DNA from: Candidatus Pelagibacterales bacterium
Lineage (GTDB): Bacteria > Pseudomonadota > Alphaproteobacteria > TMED109
Length of the DNA: 38,087 nt
Assembly (NCBI GenBank): GCA_002732015.1
Contig: PCCU01000005.1
Coordinates: forward strand, 5,935 to 44,021
Reading direction: 5' to 3'
Shown here: positions 9,035 to 18,318 of the stretch, piece by piece
How positions within the stretch are numbered: position 1 is the first letter of the stretch
How the letters are laid out: each line of letters opens with the position of its first letter
Position numbers and translations under genes: made by a program
Notes under the pieces: model-generated
Seen by the model: only the letters and a program-made list of their open reading frames with translations
What the model was told of the DNA's origin: nothing
The model's database searches: none

Positions 9035-10840
9035 TTGCAACAAGGAATTAATAATATAAAAAAAACTGTTAACACTCTTCCTAATAGTAGTGGCGTTTAT
9101 AAAATGATATCTGTTACCAATGAAATCCTCTATATTGGAAAAGCTAAAAATTTGGCTAAAAGGGTTAGCTCATATGCAAACCCTCTTAGGTTTAATAATA
9201 GACTACAAAAAATGATTAGTCTCATAGATAAAATCGAATATATCTCTACACCAGATGAAACAAAAGCTTTATTATTAGAAGCTAGTCTTATTAAAGAAAT
9301 TAAGCCTAAATTTAATATTTTACTTAAAGATGACAAAACCTATCCTAATATAGAATTTAGACTAGGTCATAAATGGCCTCAAATTAAAAAACACAGAGGA
9401 AAAAAAAATGATAAGCATTGCTACTATGGTCCATTTGCCTCTGCATATCACGTGAATGTTACATTAGATACATTACAAAAAATTTTTGCATTGAGGACTT
9501 GCTCAGACTATGAATTACTTAATAGAAAAAGACCTTGTGTACAATTTCAAATCCAAAGGTGCTCAGCACCATGTACAGGAGAGATTTCTGCTGATGCATA
9601 TCAGGAAATAGTATCTAATTTACAAAGTTACATGAATGGAAAGAATAGTAACTTGATAAATAGTCTTATCAAAGAAATGAATACCGCCTCAAAAGAATTA
9701 AATTATGAAAGGGCAGCTAATTTTAGAGATAAAATTAGGTCACTAGAAAAAACTTATCATGCTTTTAAAAATTTATATAAAAATATTGAAGAATCAGATA
9801 TTTTCAGTATTGTTTGCATTAATAATCACATTGCAGTAGAAGTGACATTCTGTAGAAATGGTCAAAACTTTGGCTCAAATACTAACTATGTCGAAAATAA
9901 AATAGAAGAAGATCTAGGAATTATTCTACAAAAATTTATTTTGCAATTTTATACTACTCAAAATATTCCTAAAAAAATAATCGTATCTCATAATATGCCC
10001 GAAAAGAAGCTGTTAGAAAGAGCATTTTTTACTAAAACAAAATCAACTATAGAAATTTTATTGGCAACTAAAGCTGATACAAAACTTATAGTAAAAGAAG
10101 CAATAAAAACTGCTGAAAAAAATCTAGCAAAAAAAATATCTGAAATGAGTAAAACTAAAAGTTTATTAGATAACTTAAAAATTAAATTTAATTTTATCAA
10201 TAATATTAATAATATTGAAGTTTATGATAACTCACATTTTTCAGGAAAGGAAGCAGTAGGTAGTTATATTGTGGCTAATAAGGAAGGGTTTGTTAAAGAT
10301 AAATATAGAAAGTTCAATATAAAAAGCTCCAATACTCAGGATGATTACTCTATGATACAAGAAGTTTTAACTAGAAGAATAAAGCATGGAGACTTACCTG
10401 ATTTAATTATAATTGATGGAGGAAAAGGTCAACTCTCTAAAGCAAGGGAAGTTTTAGAAAAAATGAATTTATTAAATATAAATTTGATTTCAATTAGTAA
10501 AGGAAAAAAAAGAAATGCCGAAAATGAAAGATTTTATTGTGTAAATGGTAGAGAGATTTTTTTAAAAAAAAATAATCCTTTATTTTACTATTTACTTCGT
10601 TTGAGAGATGAAGCTCATAGATATGCCATTAACAACCATAAAATTGTTAGAAAGAAAAATCTATTTACTTCAGAAATTGATATGATACCTAATGTGGGAG
10701 CTAAAAGAAAAAAAAATCTGTTATTATACTTTAAAAGCCTTGAAGAACTAAAAAATGCTACTCTGGAAAAACTTTGCAAGGTTCCGGGTATAAGCAAAGA
10801 AACTGCTATAGATATTTATAACTTTTTTGATAAAAATTAA
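9035..10840 (+). CDS. uvrC: Excinuclease ABC subunit C
   Basis: GIY-YIG domain (SSGVYKM...ILYIGKAKNLAKRVSSY), RCSAPCTGEI, UVR motif, YDNSHFSGKEAVGSYIV, C-terminal HhH. TTG start assigned by track; true start uncertain. Confidence 0.95.
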   Translation: MQQGINNIKKTVNTLPNSSGVYKMISVTNEILYIGKAKNLAKRVSSYANPLRFNNRLQKMISLIDKIEYISTPDETKALLLEASLIKEIKPKFNILLKDDKTYPNIEFRLGHKWPQIKKHRGKKNDKHCYYGPFASAYHVNVTLDTLQKIFALRTCSDYELLNRKRPCVQFQIQRCSAPCTGEISADAYQEIVSNLQSYMNGKNSNLINSLIKEMNTASKELNYERAANFRDKIRSLEKTYHAFKNLYKNIEESDIFSIVCINNHIAVEVTFCRNGQNFGSNTNYVENKIEEDLGIILQKFILQFYTTQNIPKKIIVSHNMPEKKLLERAFFTKTKSTIEILLATKADTKLIVKEAIKTAEKNLAKKISEMSKTKSLLDNLKIKFNFINNINNIEVYDNSHFSGKEAVGSYIVANKEGFVKDKYRKFNIKSSNTQDDYSMIQEVLTRRIKHGDLPDLIIIDGGKGQLSKAREVLEKMNLLNINLISISKGKKRNAENERFYCVNGREIFLKKNNPLFYYLLRLRDEAHRYAINNHKIVRKKNLFTSEIDMIPNVGAKRKKNLLLYFKSLEELKNATLEKLCKVPGISKETAIDIYNFFDKN

Positions 10841-10843
10841 AAT

Positions 10844-11431
10844 ATGCAAAATCTACCAAATATATTAACTTGTTTGAGGTTAGCATCTCCTTTTTACTTT
10901 ATAAGTGTTTTGGTAATTTTTAATAATCAACAAATTCAGTCCCAATTATTATTTTATATATTTCTTATGCTTAGTATTACTGATTATTTAGATGGATATT
11001 TGGCAAGGAAGTTAAATATTGTATCAAATTTTGGGAAAGTATTTGATCCAATATCTGATAAAATTTTAACCTCATCTGCTTTGTTGTTTTTAAGTTCAGT
11101 TGATAATATGGTTTTGCTTCCTTCAATTTTAATTATTTTTAGAGAATTTTTAATATCTGGTATTAGAGAGTTTTCTTTAATAAAAAGTAATAAAAATGTT
11201 AATGTTTCAAGCCTATCTAAAATTAAGACTACCTTACAATTTTTTATTCTTAGTTTTCTTTTAATTTTATACAGCTCTCATAATGGGTTATTTTTTTTTG
11301 AAGAGAAAAATATTGAAAAGTTAATTAATTTTTGTATTTGGGGGCTTTGGTTAGTAACCTTCTTGACATTGTATACAGGTTTTCAATATTGTTATAAAGT
11401 ATTTCAAAATAATAAAGTGAGAACGAAATAA
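10844..11431 (+). CDS. pgsA: CDP-diacylglycerol--glycerol-3-phosphate 3-phosphatidyltransferase
   Basis: CDP-alcohol phosphotransferase motif SDITDYLDGYLARK...GKVFDPISDK variant; PNILTCLRL N-terminus. Confidence 0.92.
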   Translation: MQNLPNILTCLRLASPFYFISVLVIFNNQQIQSQLLFYIFLMLSITDYLDGYLARKLNIVSNFGKVFDPISDKILTSSALLFLSSVDNMVLLPSILIIFREFLISGIREFSLIKSNKNVNVSSLSKIKTTLQFFILSFLLILYSSHNGLFFFEEKNIEKLINFCIWGLWLVTFLTLYTGFQYCYKVFQNNKVRTK

Positions 11432-11682
11432 TGAAAATTTTATACTTTTCGTGGATTAAAGATGGTATAGGTAAAAGCCAAGAAGATATAACTTTAAATG
11501 AGAATATTAAAAATATATCTGACCTGATAGATTTCTTAATTACAATTAATGATGATTATAAAAAAATATTTAGCGATTTATCTTCAATAAAGTTTTCTAA
11601 AAATATGAATATAGTTGATATAAATGAAAAAATTAAAAACGAGGATGAAATAGCATTTTTTCCTCCTATGACAGGTGGTTAA
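11431..11682 (+). CDS. moaD: Molybdopterin synthase sulfur carrier subunit
   Basis: Small ubiquitin-like protein ending FFPPMTGG; precedes moaE. Confidence 0.9.
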   Translation: MKILYFSWIKDGIGKSQEDITLNENIKNISDLIDFLITINDDYKKIFSDLSSIKFSKNMNIVDINEKIKNEDEIAFFPPMTGG

Positions 11683-12131
11683 TGATAAAAGTACAATCAG
11701 AAGACTTTTCAGTAGAAAAGGAAACAAAAATTTTACTTAATAAAAATAATAATGTAGGTGCAATAAGTAGTTTTATTGGAATTGTAAGAAATAAAGCTAA
11801 GGAAAAAGACCTAATTTCAATGACTCTTGATCATTATCCTGGAATGACAGAAAAAATGTTACAAAAAATTGAAGATGAAGCTCTCTCAAGATGGAAATTA
11901 TTAGATAGTCTAATTATACACAGGTATGGAGAGTTATTTCCAGGAGAAAATATTGTATTGGTAATTACACTTTCTAAACACAGAAAAGATGCTATTAATT
12001 CTTGTCACTTTCTAATAGATTGGTTAAAAACAAAGGGTCCATTTTGGAAGTTTGAAAAGACAAAAAGTTCAGGACATTGGGTAGAGGCCTTAGACAGTGA
12101 TAACTTAGAAGAGCTAAAGTGGAATAACTGA
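11682..12131 (+). CDS. moaE: Molybdopterin synthase catalytic subunit
   Basis: GAISSFIGIVRN, LDHYPGM, HRYGELFPGENIV, KTKGPFWKFEK. Confidence 0.93.
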   Translation: MIKVQSEDFSVEKETKILLNKNNNVGAISSFIGIVRNKAKEKDLISMTLDHYPGMTEKMLQKIEDEALSRWKLLDSLIIHRYGELFPGENIVLVITLSKHRKDAINSCHFLIDWLKTKGPFWKFEKTKSSGHWVEALDSDNLEELKWNN

Positions 12132-12133
12132 AT

Positions 12134-12997
12134 TTAACTATTTGTCAACAAAGAATACTTCTCAATAAGATTTTGACAAATTATTCCAGGAATAAATTTA
12201 TATTCTCCTATTTGATTTACTGGTGTTACTTCTGCAGCAGTGCCAGTCACGAAACATTCTTGATAAGTGTTTAAATCTTCTAGCTTTATTCTCTTTTCTA
12301 ATACATTTATTCCCTGTTCTTTAGCTAATGCAATTATAGTCTGTCTTGTTATTCCATCTAAAAAGCAATCCGCTATTGGAGTATGTATTTCATCATCTCT
12401 AACAAAAAATATGTTGGCTCCTGTCGCTTCAGCTATGTATCCTCTATAGTCTAACATTAAACTGTCATCAAAACCTTGACTTTCAGCTTCATGTTTAGAC
12501 AAGGTACATATCATATATAGTCCTGCTGCCTTTGTATTAACTGGAGCAGTCGAAGGATCAGGCCTTTTCCATTTTGATATATTAAGTTTTATTCCTTTGA
12601 GTTTAGCTTCAGGGGAGAAATAAGAAGGCCACTCCCAAGCAGCAACTGCAAAATGTATGGTATTTTTTTGTGCCGATATTCCCATCATTTCACTTCCTCT
12701 CCATGCTACAGGTCTTATATAACCATCTGAAATTTTGTTTGCATCTAATACTTTTTTTCTTATTTCAAAGATTTCTGTAGAACTATATGGTAGTTCAAAA
12801 CCTAAAGTTTTAGCTGAATGTATAAGTCTATCAGTATGTTCTTTCTCTTTAAAAATTTTTGTTTTGTATGACCTTTCTCCTTCAAATACTGAACTAGCAT
12901 AATGAAGACCATGACTTAAAACATGAAGCTTAGCATTATTCCACTCAACAAGCTCATCATCAAAGAAAATATACCCTTTAAGATCCGCGTAATTCAC
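12134..12997 (-). CDS. ilvE: Branched-chain amino acid aminotransferase
   Basis: SHGLHYASSVFEGERSY, PVNTKAAGLY, EATGANIFFV, CFVTGTAAEVTPV. Start refined to GTG at 12997 preceded by AGGAGG; track start 13042 adds 15 non-homologous-looking residues. Confidence 0.9.
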   Translation of the reverse strand: MNYADLKGYIFFDDELVEWNNAKLHVLSHGLHYASSVFEGERSYKTKIFKEKEHTDRLIHSAKTLGFELPYSSTEIFEIRKKVLDANKISDGYIRPVAWRGSEMMGISAQKNTIHFAVAAWEWPSYFSPEAKLKGIKLNISKWKRPDPSTAPVNTKAAGLYMICTLSKHEAESQGFDDSLMLDYRGYIAEATGANIFFVRDDEIHTPIADCFLDGITRQTIIALAKEQGINVLEKRIKLEDLNTYQECFVTGTAAEVTPVNQIGEYKFIPGIICQNLIEKYSLLTNS

Positions 12998-13089
12998 TAC
13001 TCCTCCTATGTTATTTATAGTTAAATTAATTATAATATTCAAATAAAAGATAAGTATATATAAAAAAAATTATTTTGATATCTTAGGTT

Positions 13090-13770
13090 ATGTTTCAAAA
13101 AAAGCACATATTGGTAATAGATGATGATGAAAAACTCAGAAAACTTTTAAAAAGTTTTCTCTTTGGACAAGGTTATTTAGTAGATACCTCAGAAGATACT
13201 CATACAGCAAGAATTAAAATGTCAAATATATTATATGATCTTATAATATTAGATGTAATGCTTCCAAGAGAAAGTGGTATTTCTTTTGCAGAAAAATGTA
13301 AAAATATTATTAATATTCCTATCCTTATGCTTTCAGCAATGAGTGAAGTTGAAGACAGAATAAAAGGTTTAAAAACTGGTGTTGATGAATATCTATGTAA
13401 GCCATTTGAACCTGAAGAACTACTATTAAGAATTGAAAATATTATTAAAAGAAGGACCGTATTAAATATCGAAGCAAACTCTATTATCTTAGGTGATTGT
13501 ATTTTTAATTCAAAAGAACATATTTTAACTTTTAAAGAAAATAAAATTAAACTTACTTTCAATGAGAGTAAGGTTTTATTTCATTTATATAAAAATTCAA
13601 ATATTGCTGTTAAAAGAGAAGATCTTGCCAACATATTGAAGATTTCTCATAGATCTGTAGATGTTATAATAAAAAGATTAAGAGAAAAAATAAATAAGAT
13701 TCCTAATCATCAAAACCTTTTATTAACCTCTAGAGGGATAGGTTATAAAATGGAAATAGAAACATTATGA
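13090..13770 (+). CDS. OmpR-family response regulator
   Basis: Receiver domain IDDDE...LDVMLP...K in CKPFEPEELL; winged-helix C-terminus VIIKRLREKI...TSRGIGYKME. Confidence 0.93.
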   Translation: MFQKKHILVIDDDEKLRKLLKSFLFGQGYLVDTSEDTHTARIKMSNILYDLIILDVMLPRESGISFAEKCKNIINIPILMLSAMSEVEDRIKGLKTGVDEYLCKPFEPEELLLRIENIIKRRTVLNIEANSIILGDCIFNSKEHILTFKENKIKLTFNESKVLFHLYKNSNIAVKREDLANILKISHRSVDVIIKRLREKINKIPNHQNLLLTSRGIGYKMEIETL

Positions 13771-15077
13771 ATGTAAAAAAATTTTTACCAAAAACTTTCT
13801 TTGGAAGAGCATTAACTATTATTGTAGTGCCAATGTTAATTTTACAAACTGTGCTTACATATTTTTTTTATGAGAGACACTGGGAAGATGTTGGTAGAAG
13901 GTTAGTTTTAGGTTTAGGTGGACAGATAGCTTTTATAATTTCGGAACTTGAAAATGATAAAAATTCTTACATTAAGTTATTTAAATTAGCTGAAGAAAAC
14001 TTTATGATTAAATCAAAAATTGATAAAAATAATTCATTAAAAAATTATGAGCAACATAAAATTAGGTCACTCTTAGATAAAACATTATACTATTCCTTAA
14101 AAGAAAGATTATTTAAACCTTATAAATTTAATACTAAAAGTCTGAAAAATAGAGTTCAAATTTATGTTCAAACTCAACAGGGCGTAATAACTTTCGAAGT
14201 TCCCAGAAAAACATTACATAGTTCTACAATTGAAGTATTCATAATTTGGATGGTATCAACATCAATTTTATTAATTTGCTTAGCATTTTATTTTATGAGA
14301 AAACAAATCAATCCACTAAATAATATTATGAAGGCAGCCGAAGAACTTGGAAAAGGAAATAATAATTTTAAATTATTTCCTAAAGGATCTTTTGAATTAC
14401 GTCTATTAGCAAAAGTTTTTATAAAAATGAGAGAAAGAATAAAAAATCAAATTAAACAACGCACTTTAATGCTGGCGGGAATAAGTCATGATTTACGAAC
14501 ACCTTTAACCAGAATTAAACTTCAGATTGCTCTATTAAAAGATAAAAATGCTTCTAATAATATTAGTAAAGATGTAGAAGAAATGAAAGAAATGATAGAT
14601 TCTTATCTTGCCTTTGCCAAAGGTGAAGGAGAAGAAAAAATAGAAAATGAAAATATTTATTCATTCTTTAAAAAGATAGTAAAAAATAGTAATAATCCTA
14701 AAAAAATTAAAGTAAAACTGAAAATAAAAAAAAATATTACATTTTTTGTAAAGCCTTTGGCAATAAAGAGAGCATTAAATAATGTATTATCTAATGCTTT
14801 TTTTTATGCCAGAAATGAAATATTGGTTTCAGCTACCAAAGTTCAAAATAAGGGAACTTTAATTATATTTGAAGATGATGGGCCAGGTGTTCCTAAAAAT
14901 AAAAGAGATGATGTCATAAAAGCTTTTTATAGAATAGATGAGTCACGGTTATCTAAATCTGCTAATACTGGATTAGGTTTAACTATTACGAGAAATATAG
15001 TTAGTGAACATGGTGGAAGTCTAAAATTAGGTGACTCTTCTATTGGAGGACTTAAAGTAAAAATATACTTGCCCTAA
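13767..15077 (+). CDS. EnvZ-type sensor histidine kinase
   Basis: Two TM segments, HAMP-like region, H-box GISHDLRTPLTRIK, N-box NVLSNAFFYA, EDDGPGVP, TGLGLTI. Confidence 0.93.
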   Translation: MNVKKFLPKTFFGRALTIIVVPMLILQTVLTYFFYERHWEDVGRRLVLGLGGQIAFIISELENDKNSYIKLFKLAEENFMIKSKIDKNNSLKNYEQHKIRSLLDKTLYYSLKERLFKPYKFNTKSLKNRVQIYVQTQQGVITFEVPRKTLHSSTIEVFIIWMVSTSILLICLAFYFMRKQINPLNNIMKAAEELGKGNNNFKLFPKGSFELRLLAKVFIKMRERIKNQIKQRTLMLAGISHDLRTPLTRIKLQIALLKDKNASNNISKDVEEMKEMIDSYLAFAKGEGEEKIENENIYSFFKKIVKNSNNPKKIKVKLKIKKNITFFVKPLAIKRALNNVLSNAFFYARNEILVSATKVQNKGTLIIFEDDGPGVPKNKRDDVIKAFYRIDESRLSKSANTGLGLTITRNIVSEHGGSLKLGDSSIGGLKVKIYLP

Positions 15078-15640
15078 ACTTTAGAAAATAAACTTGTATT
15101 AGTTTTTATTCTCTTAATTCCCTTATTAATTATTGAAAAACCCGCATCCTTCTCATTTTCAGCATATAACCATTTATTAAATGCTAACAACCAAACTGTA
15201 AGTAACAATTTTGTTAAAACTATTTGACTTATACTTGTTTTTTTTGATTTAACTTTTTTTAAAAATTTACTAATACTATTTTTATTGCTTTTTAAATTTA
15301 TCAATAAAAAAGAAGGATCTTTTAAAGAAGCATTAATTATATTAATAATCCCGAACCTGTGCTTAGACATGATTTCTAGTTTATACATAAAGTACTCTTG
15401 AATAACTTCATCGTTGGAAGAAATTTTTATTTCTTCATCTGATATACCTTTAATAACCTCTTTATCGATATAAATATTATAAAAGTCTAAAAAATAATTC
15501 TTATTAGGTATTTGTTTTTTTAAATCACTTTCTCTAATATTTAATTTTTTTGCTATATCTTCTACCTTGACCTTTTTCCAATTTCCTAGCTCAGCCTGTT
15601 TAAAAAATATATTTAATATTTTTTCATTGTTTTTTTGCAT
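15074..15640 (-). CDS. TetR/AcrR-like helix-turn-helix protein
   Basis: N-terminal VKVEDIAKKLNIRESDLKKQIPNKNYFLDFY resembles TetR HTH; helical ~190-aa protein overlapping proC. Confidence 0.6.
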   Translation of the reverse strand: MQKNNEKILNIFFKQAELGNWKKVKVEDIAKKLNIRESDLKKQIPNKNYFLDFYNIYIDKEVIKGISDEEIKISSNDEVIQEYFMYKLEIMSKHRFGIINIINASLKDPSFLLINLKSNKNSISKFLKKVKSKKTSISQIVLTKLLLTVWLLAFNKWLYAENEKDAGFSIINKGIKRIKTNTSLFSKV

Positions 15641-16445
15641 TTTTCCCTAATTTTATAGACCTTTTATTAGCTGCTAATATAGCTTTATTTAAAATTACCT
15701 TCAAGTTTGGTTTACTTTTTATTAGTACTTCTAATGCTGCTTCTGTTGTTCCTCCTGGACTAGCTACATCAGAAATTAATTCTTCTAAGTTGCTATTTTT
15801 TTTCAAAATCTCAGACACTCCTTTGAAGGTTTTTAATACTAATTGATTTGATATTTTTTCAGAAAAGCCAAGGTTTTTAGATGAATTTTTCATTATTTTT
15901 AAAAATAAAAATATGTACGCAGGGCCACTACCTGAAATTGCTGTTAGAGGATCAAATAATTTTTCGCTTTTCAGCCAATATACCCAACCCAAAGTGGTAA
16001 GTAATTGTTCTATTTTTTTTTTATAACTTGATATTATTGGCTTTCTTGCAAAAACACCAGTAACACCGCTACCTACGCTAGAAGCTAGATTAGGCATTGC
16101 TCTAAAAAAAACTGCTTTACCATGAATTAGATTTTCTAAACTACTCAAAGTTATCCCTGCCATAATTGATAATATTATTTTTGTAGATATATTTTTTGAA
16201 TTAATTACTTTTGCAATATTTGAAAAAGTTTGAGGCTTTATTGCAAATAATATTAAATCACCCTTCCACGTATCTGGAACATACTCACTAAACTCTGCTA
16301 AAGGATAGTTTTTTTTAAGAATATTTCTTTTTTTTGAGTTTACTTCTACTACAGAAATTACTTTTTTTAACTTAGAACTATCTGATAACCAACTTCTAAG
16401 CACTGCTTCCCCCATCTTTCCAGCGCCAATTATAAGGATTTTCAT
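15624..16445 (-). CDS. proC: Pyrroline-5-carboxylate reductase
   Basis: IIGAGKMGEAV, FRAMPNLASSVGSGVTG, SGSGPAYIF, VASPGGTTEAALEVL. Confidence 0.95.
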   Translation of the reverse strand: MKILIIGAGKMGEAVLRSWLSDSSKLKKVISVVEVNSKKRNILKKNYPLAEFSEYVPDTWKGDLILFAIKPQTFSNIAKVINSKNISTKIILSIMAGITLSSLENLIHGKAVFFRAMPNLASSVGSGVTGVFARKPIISSYKKKIEQLLTTLGWVYWLKSEKLFDPLTAISGSGPAYIFLFLKIMKNSSKNLGFSEKISNQLVLKTFKGVSEILKKNSNLEELISDVASPGGTTEAALEVLIKSKPNLKVILNKAILAANKRSIKLGKNAKKQ

Positions 16446-16454
16446 ATTTTTAAA

Positions 16455-16958
16455 CTAGGCTTCACCTAAAGTGTATAGCATTAAACTGTCTAAAGAGTCA
16501 TTTGCATTTTTATTATCCCATAATAAAAACTGAAATGCTGGGTAAAATCGCTCACACTCTTCTAGCGCTATCAAACTTACTTCTTCTATTTGAGATTTAC
16601 TAAAAGATTTTCTATTTGAGATGAGTATGGAATGCCTAAAAATAGGCCACCCATCTTCTATCCAAACTTCAAAATGACCTAAAGCTAACTTTTGATTAAT
16701 GTTTGAGAGTAATTTATATATTTCATTAGAACTTTTATCACTTACTTTTATATCTAATGCACATGATATGTAAATAATGTTTCCTTTTTCATTTAAACCG
16801 TAAGATAGCTGATAATCACACCAATTTCCTCCTACTTGAACATGAATGTTTTTATTGTCGTCTCTATCATATTCCCATCCATTTGCTAAAACTACTTCCT
16901 CTATCATATCTAAAGGGTCTTCAGTTTTCTGAATATTTTGTACTTTTATTTGACTCAT
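16455..16958 (-). CDS. YbjN domain-containing protein
   Basis: GWEYDRDDNKNIHVQVGGNWCDYQLSYGLNEKGNIIYISCAL matches YbjN pattern; placed between ubiK and proC. Confidence 0.75.
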   Translation of the reverse strand: MSQIKVQNIQKTEDPLDMIEEVVLANGWEYDRDDNKNIHVQVGGNWCDYQLSYGLNEKGNIIYISCALDIKVSDKSSNEIYKLLSNINQKLALGHFEVWIEDGWPIFRHSILISNRKSFSKSQIEEVSLIALEECERFYPAFQFLLWDNKNANDSLDSLMLYTLGEA

Positions 16959-16962
16959 TTAA

Positions 16963-17007
16963 TACCTTATATAGTATGTATAGATAATAATAACGCAATA
17001 TAAGGTA
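16963..17007 (-). promoter_or_regulatory. Inverted repeat overlapping the ybjN ribosome-binding site
   Basis: 10-bp perfect repeat TACCTTATAT (16963-16972) / ATATAAGGTA (16998-17007), 25-nt loop; on the minus strand the arm adjacent to the ATG contains the AAGG SD-like motif. Confidence 0.45.
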
Positions 17008-17019
17008 ATTTACCAGAAT

Positions 17020-17271
17020 TTATTTCTTTTTATTTAACTTTTTCTCAATACTGACTAATTTTTTTCTTAATTCATCAATTTCATTTCTTGATTTTATTAT
17101 CATTTCCCTCATTTCTTCAAACTCAATCTTTTTCATAAAATTCATATCTTCAATAGCTACTGAGAATTTTTCCTTTAGTTTCATTTTAGAATAATCCTTT
17201 GCTCCTTCAAAACTTTTTAATATGCCCCCAGCAACAGTCATAAAGTCACTCAAAATTTTTTGTTTTTTCAT
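17020..17271 (-). CDS. ubiK: BMFP/UbiK-family accessory factor
   Basis: 83-aa protein with C-terminal coiled coil (RNEIDELRKKLVSIEKKL), N-terminal amphipathic helix; gene context. Confidence 0.65.
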   Translation of the reverse strand: MKKQKILSDFMTVAGGILKSFEGAKDYSKMKLKEKFSVAIEDMNFMKKIEFEEMREMIIKSRNEIDELRKKLVSIEKKLNKKK

Positions 17272-17343
17272 AATAACCTATACATTTTATTGATATACAT
17301 AATATAATTAAATATTCTAAGTTGTAAATATAATGAGGGTTTT

Positions 17344-18318
17344 ATGATAATAGTAACTGGTGGTGCTGGATTTATTGGAAGTAATTTAATAAATGCCCTT
17401 ATTGAAAAAAAGCAAGAAGTTTTTTTATGCGATTACCCAGAATTAGTAAAAAAAAATTATTTTAATAAATATGACCAGATAAAAAGAATTATACCCCCTG
17501 ATAATTTATTTGAATTTATTTCTGTTAATGATGTTAAATTGATTTATCACTTAGGTGCAATTTCTGCTACTACTCATAAATATCCAAATAAACAATGGAT
17601 TGAAAATGTATTATTTAGCACTAAGTTGTGGAAAATATGCAGTAAAAATAATATCCGACTTATTTATGCCTCTTCTGCTGCAACATATGGAAATGGAGAT
17701 CTAGGATTTGAAGACAATGAAGATATAAATTTTTTAAAAAATTTAAAAGCTATGAATGTTTATGGATGGACAAAAAATGAAGTTGATATAAGAAATATTT
17801 TTTTAAAAAAAACTTTTGGATTTTGCCCCTCTCAGTGGGTAGCTCTTAAGTTTTTTAATGTTTATGGAATAAATGAATTTCATAAAAAGAATATGATATC
17901 TATAGTTTTGAAAACTTTTTTACAAATCAAAGAAAATCAGGAAACATTTCTATTTAAGTCTTATAAAAAAAAATATCTTGATGGTGAACAGGAAAGAGAT
18001 TTTGTTTATGTTAAAGATTGTATTAATGCTTTAGTGTGGTTTTTAGATAATAAAAAAATATCAGGAGTTTTTAATATTGGTACTGGAAAAGCTAATACGT
18101 TTAATGACTTGGTAAATGCTGTGTATAAATCTTTAAATAAAAATATCAATGTAAGATATATAGAAATGCCTGAGAAATTAAAAAGTCAGTATCAATATCA
18201 TACACAAGCTAACCTTAGTAAATTAAGAAAGTTAGGATATGCCAAAAAGTTTTACTCGCTTGAAGAAGGTGTAAATGATTATATTAATATTTTAAAAACA
18301 CATGATATCTTTTCCTAA
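17344..18318 (+). CDS. hldD: ADP-L-glycero-D-manno-heptose-6-epimerase
   Basis: VTGGAGFIGSNLI, YHLGAISATT, YASSAATYG, ALKFFNVYG, ERDFVYVKD. Confidence 0.88.
   Translation: MIIVTGGAGFIGSNLINALIEKKQEVFLCDYPELVKKNYFNKYDQIKRIIPPDNLFEFISVNDVKLIYHLGAISATTHKYPNKQWIENVLFSTKLWKICSKNNIRLIYASSAATYGNGDLGFEDNEDINFLKNLKAMNVYGWTKNEVDIRNIFLKKTFGFCPSQWVALKFFNVYGINEFHKKNMISIVLKTFLQIKENQETFLFKSYKKKYLDGEQERDFVYVKDCINALVWFLDNKKISGVFNIGTGKANTFNDLVNAVYKSLNKNINVRYIEMPEKLKSQYQYHTQANLSKLRKLGYAKKFYSLEEGVNDYINILKTHDIFS

Noticed and set aside
13047-13084. AAGATA / TATCTT repeat upstream of the response regulator as an OmpR-type operator
   Set aside because: Only 6 bp, no extension, no second copy seen; not enough to call a binding site.
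13200-13562. 120-aa minus-strand ORF inside the response regulator
   Set aside because: Antisense to a clear OmpR-family receiver domain; low-complexity, no domain signature.
17290-17318. TTGATA-N17-TATTCT as an hldD promoter
   Set aside because: Plausible spacing but several overlapping -10-like sequences exist in this AT-rich gap; cannot choose without TSS data.
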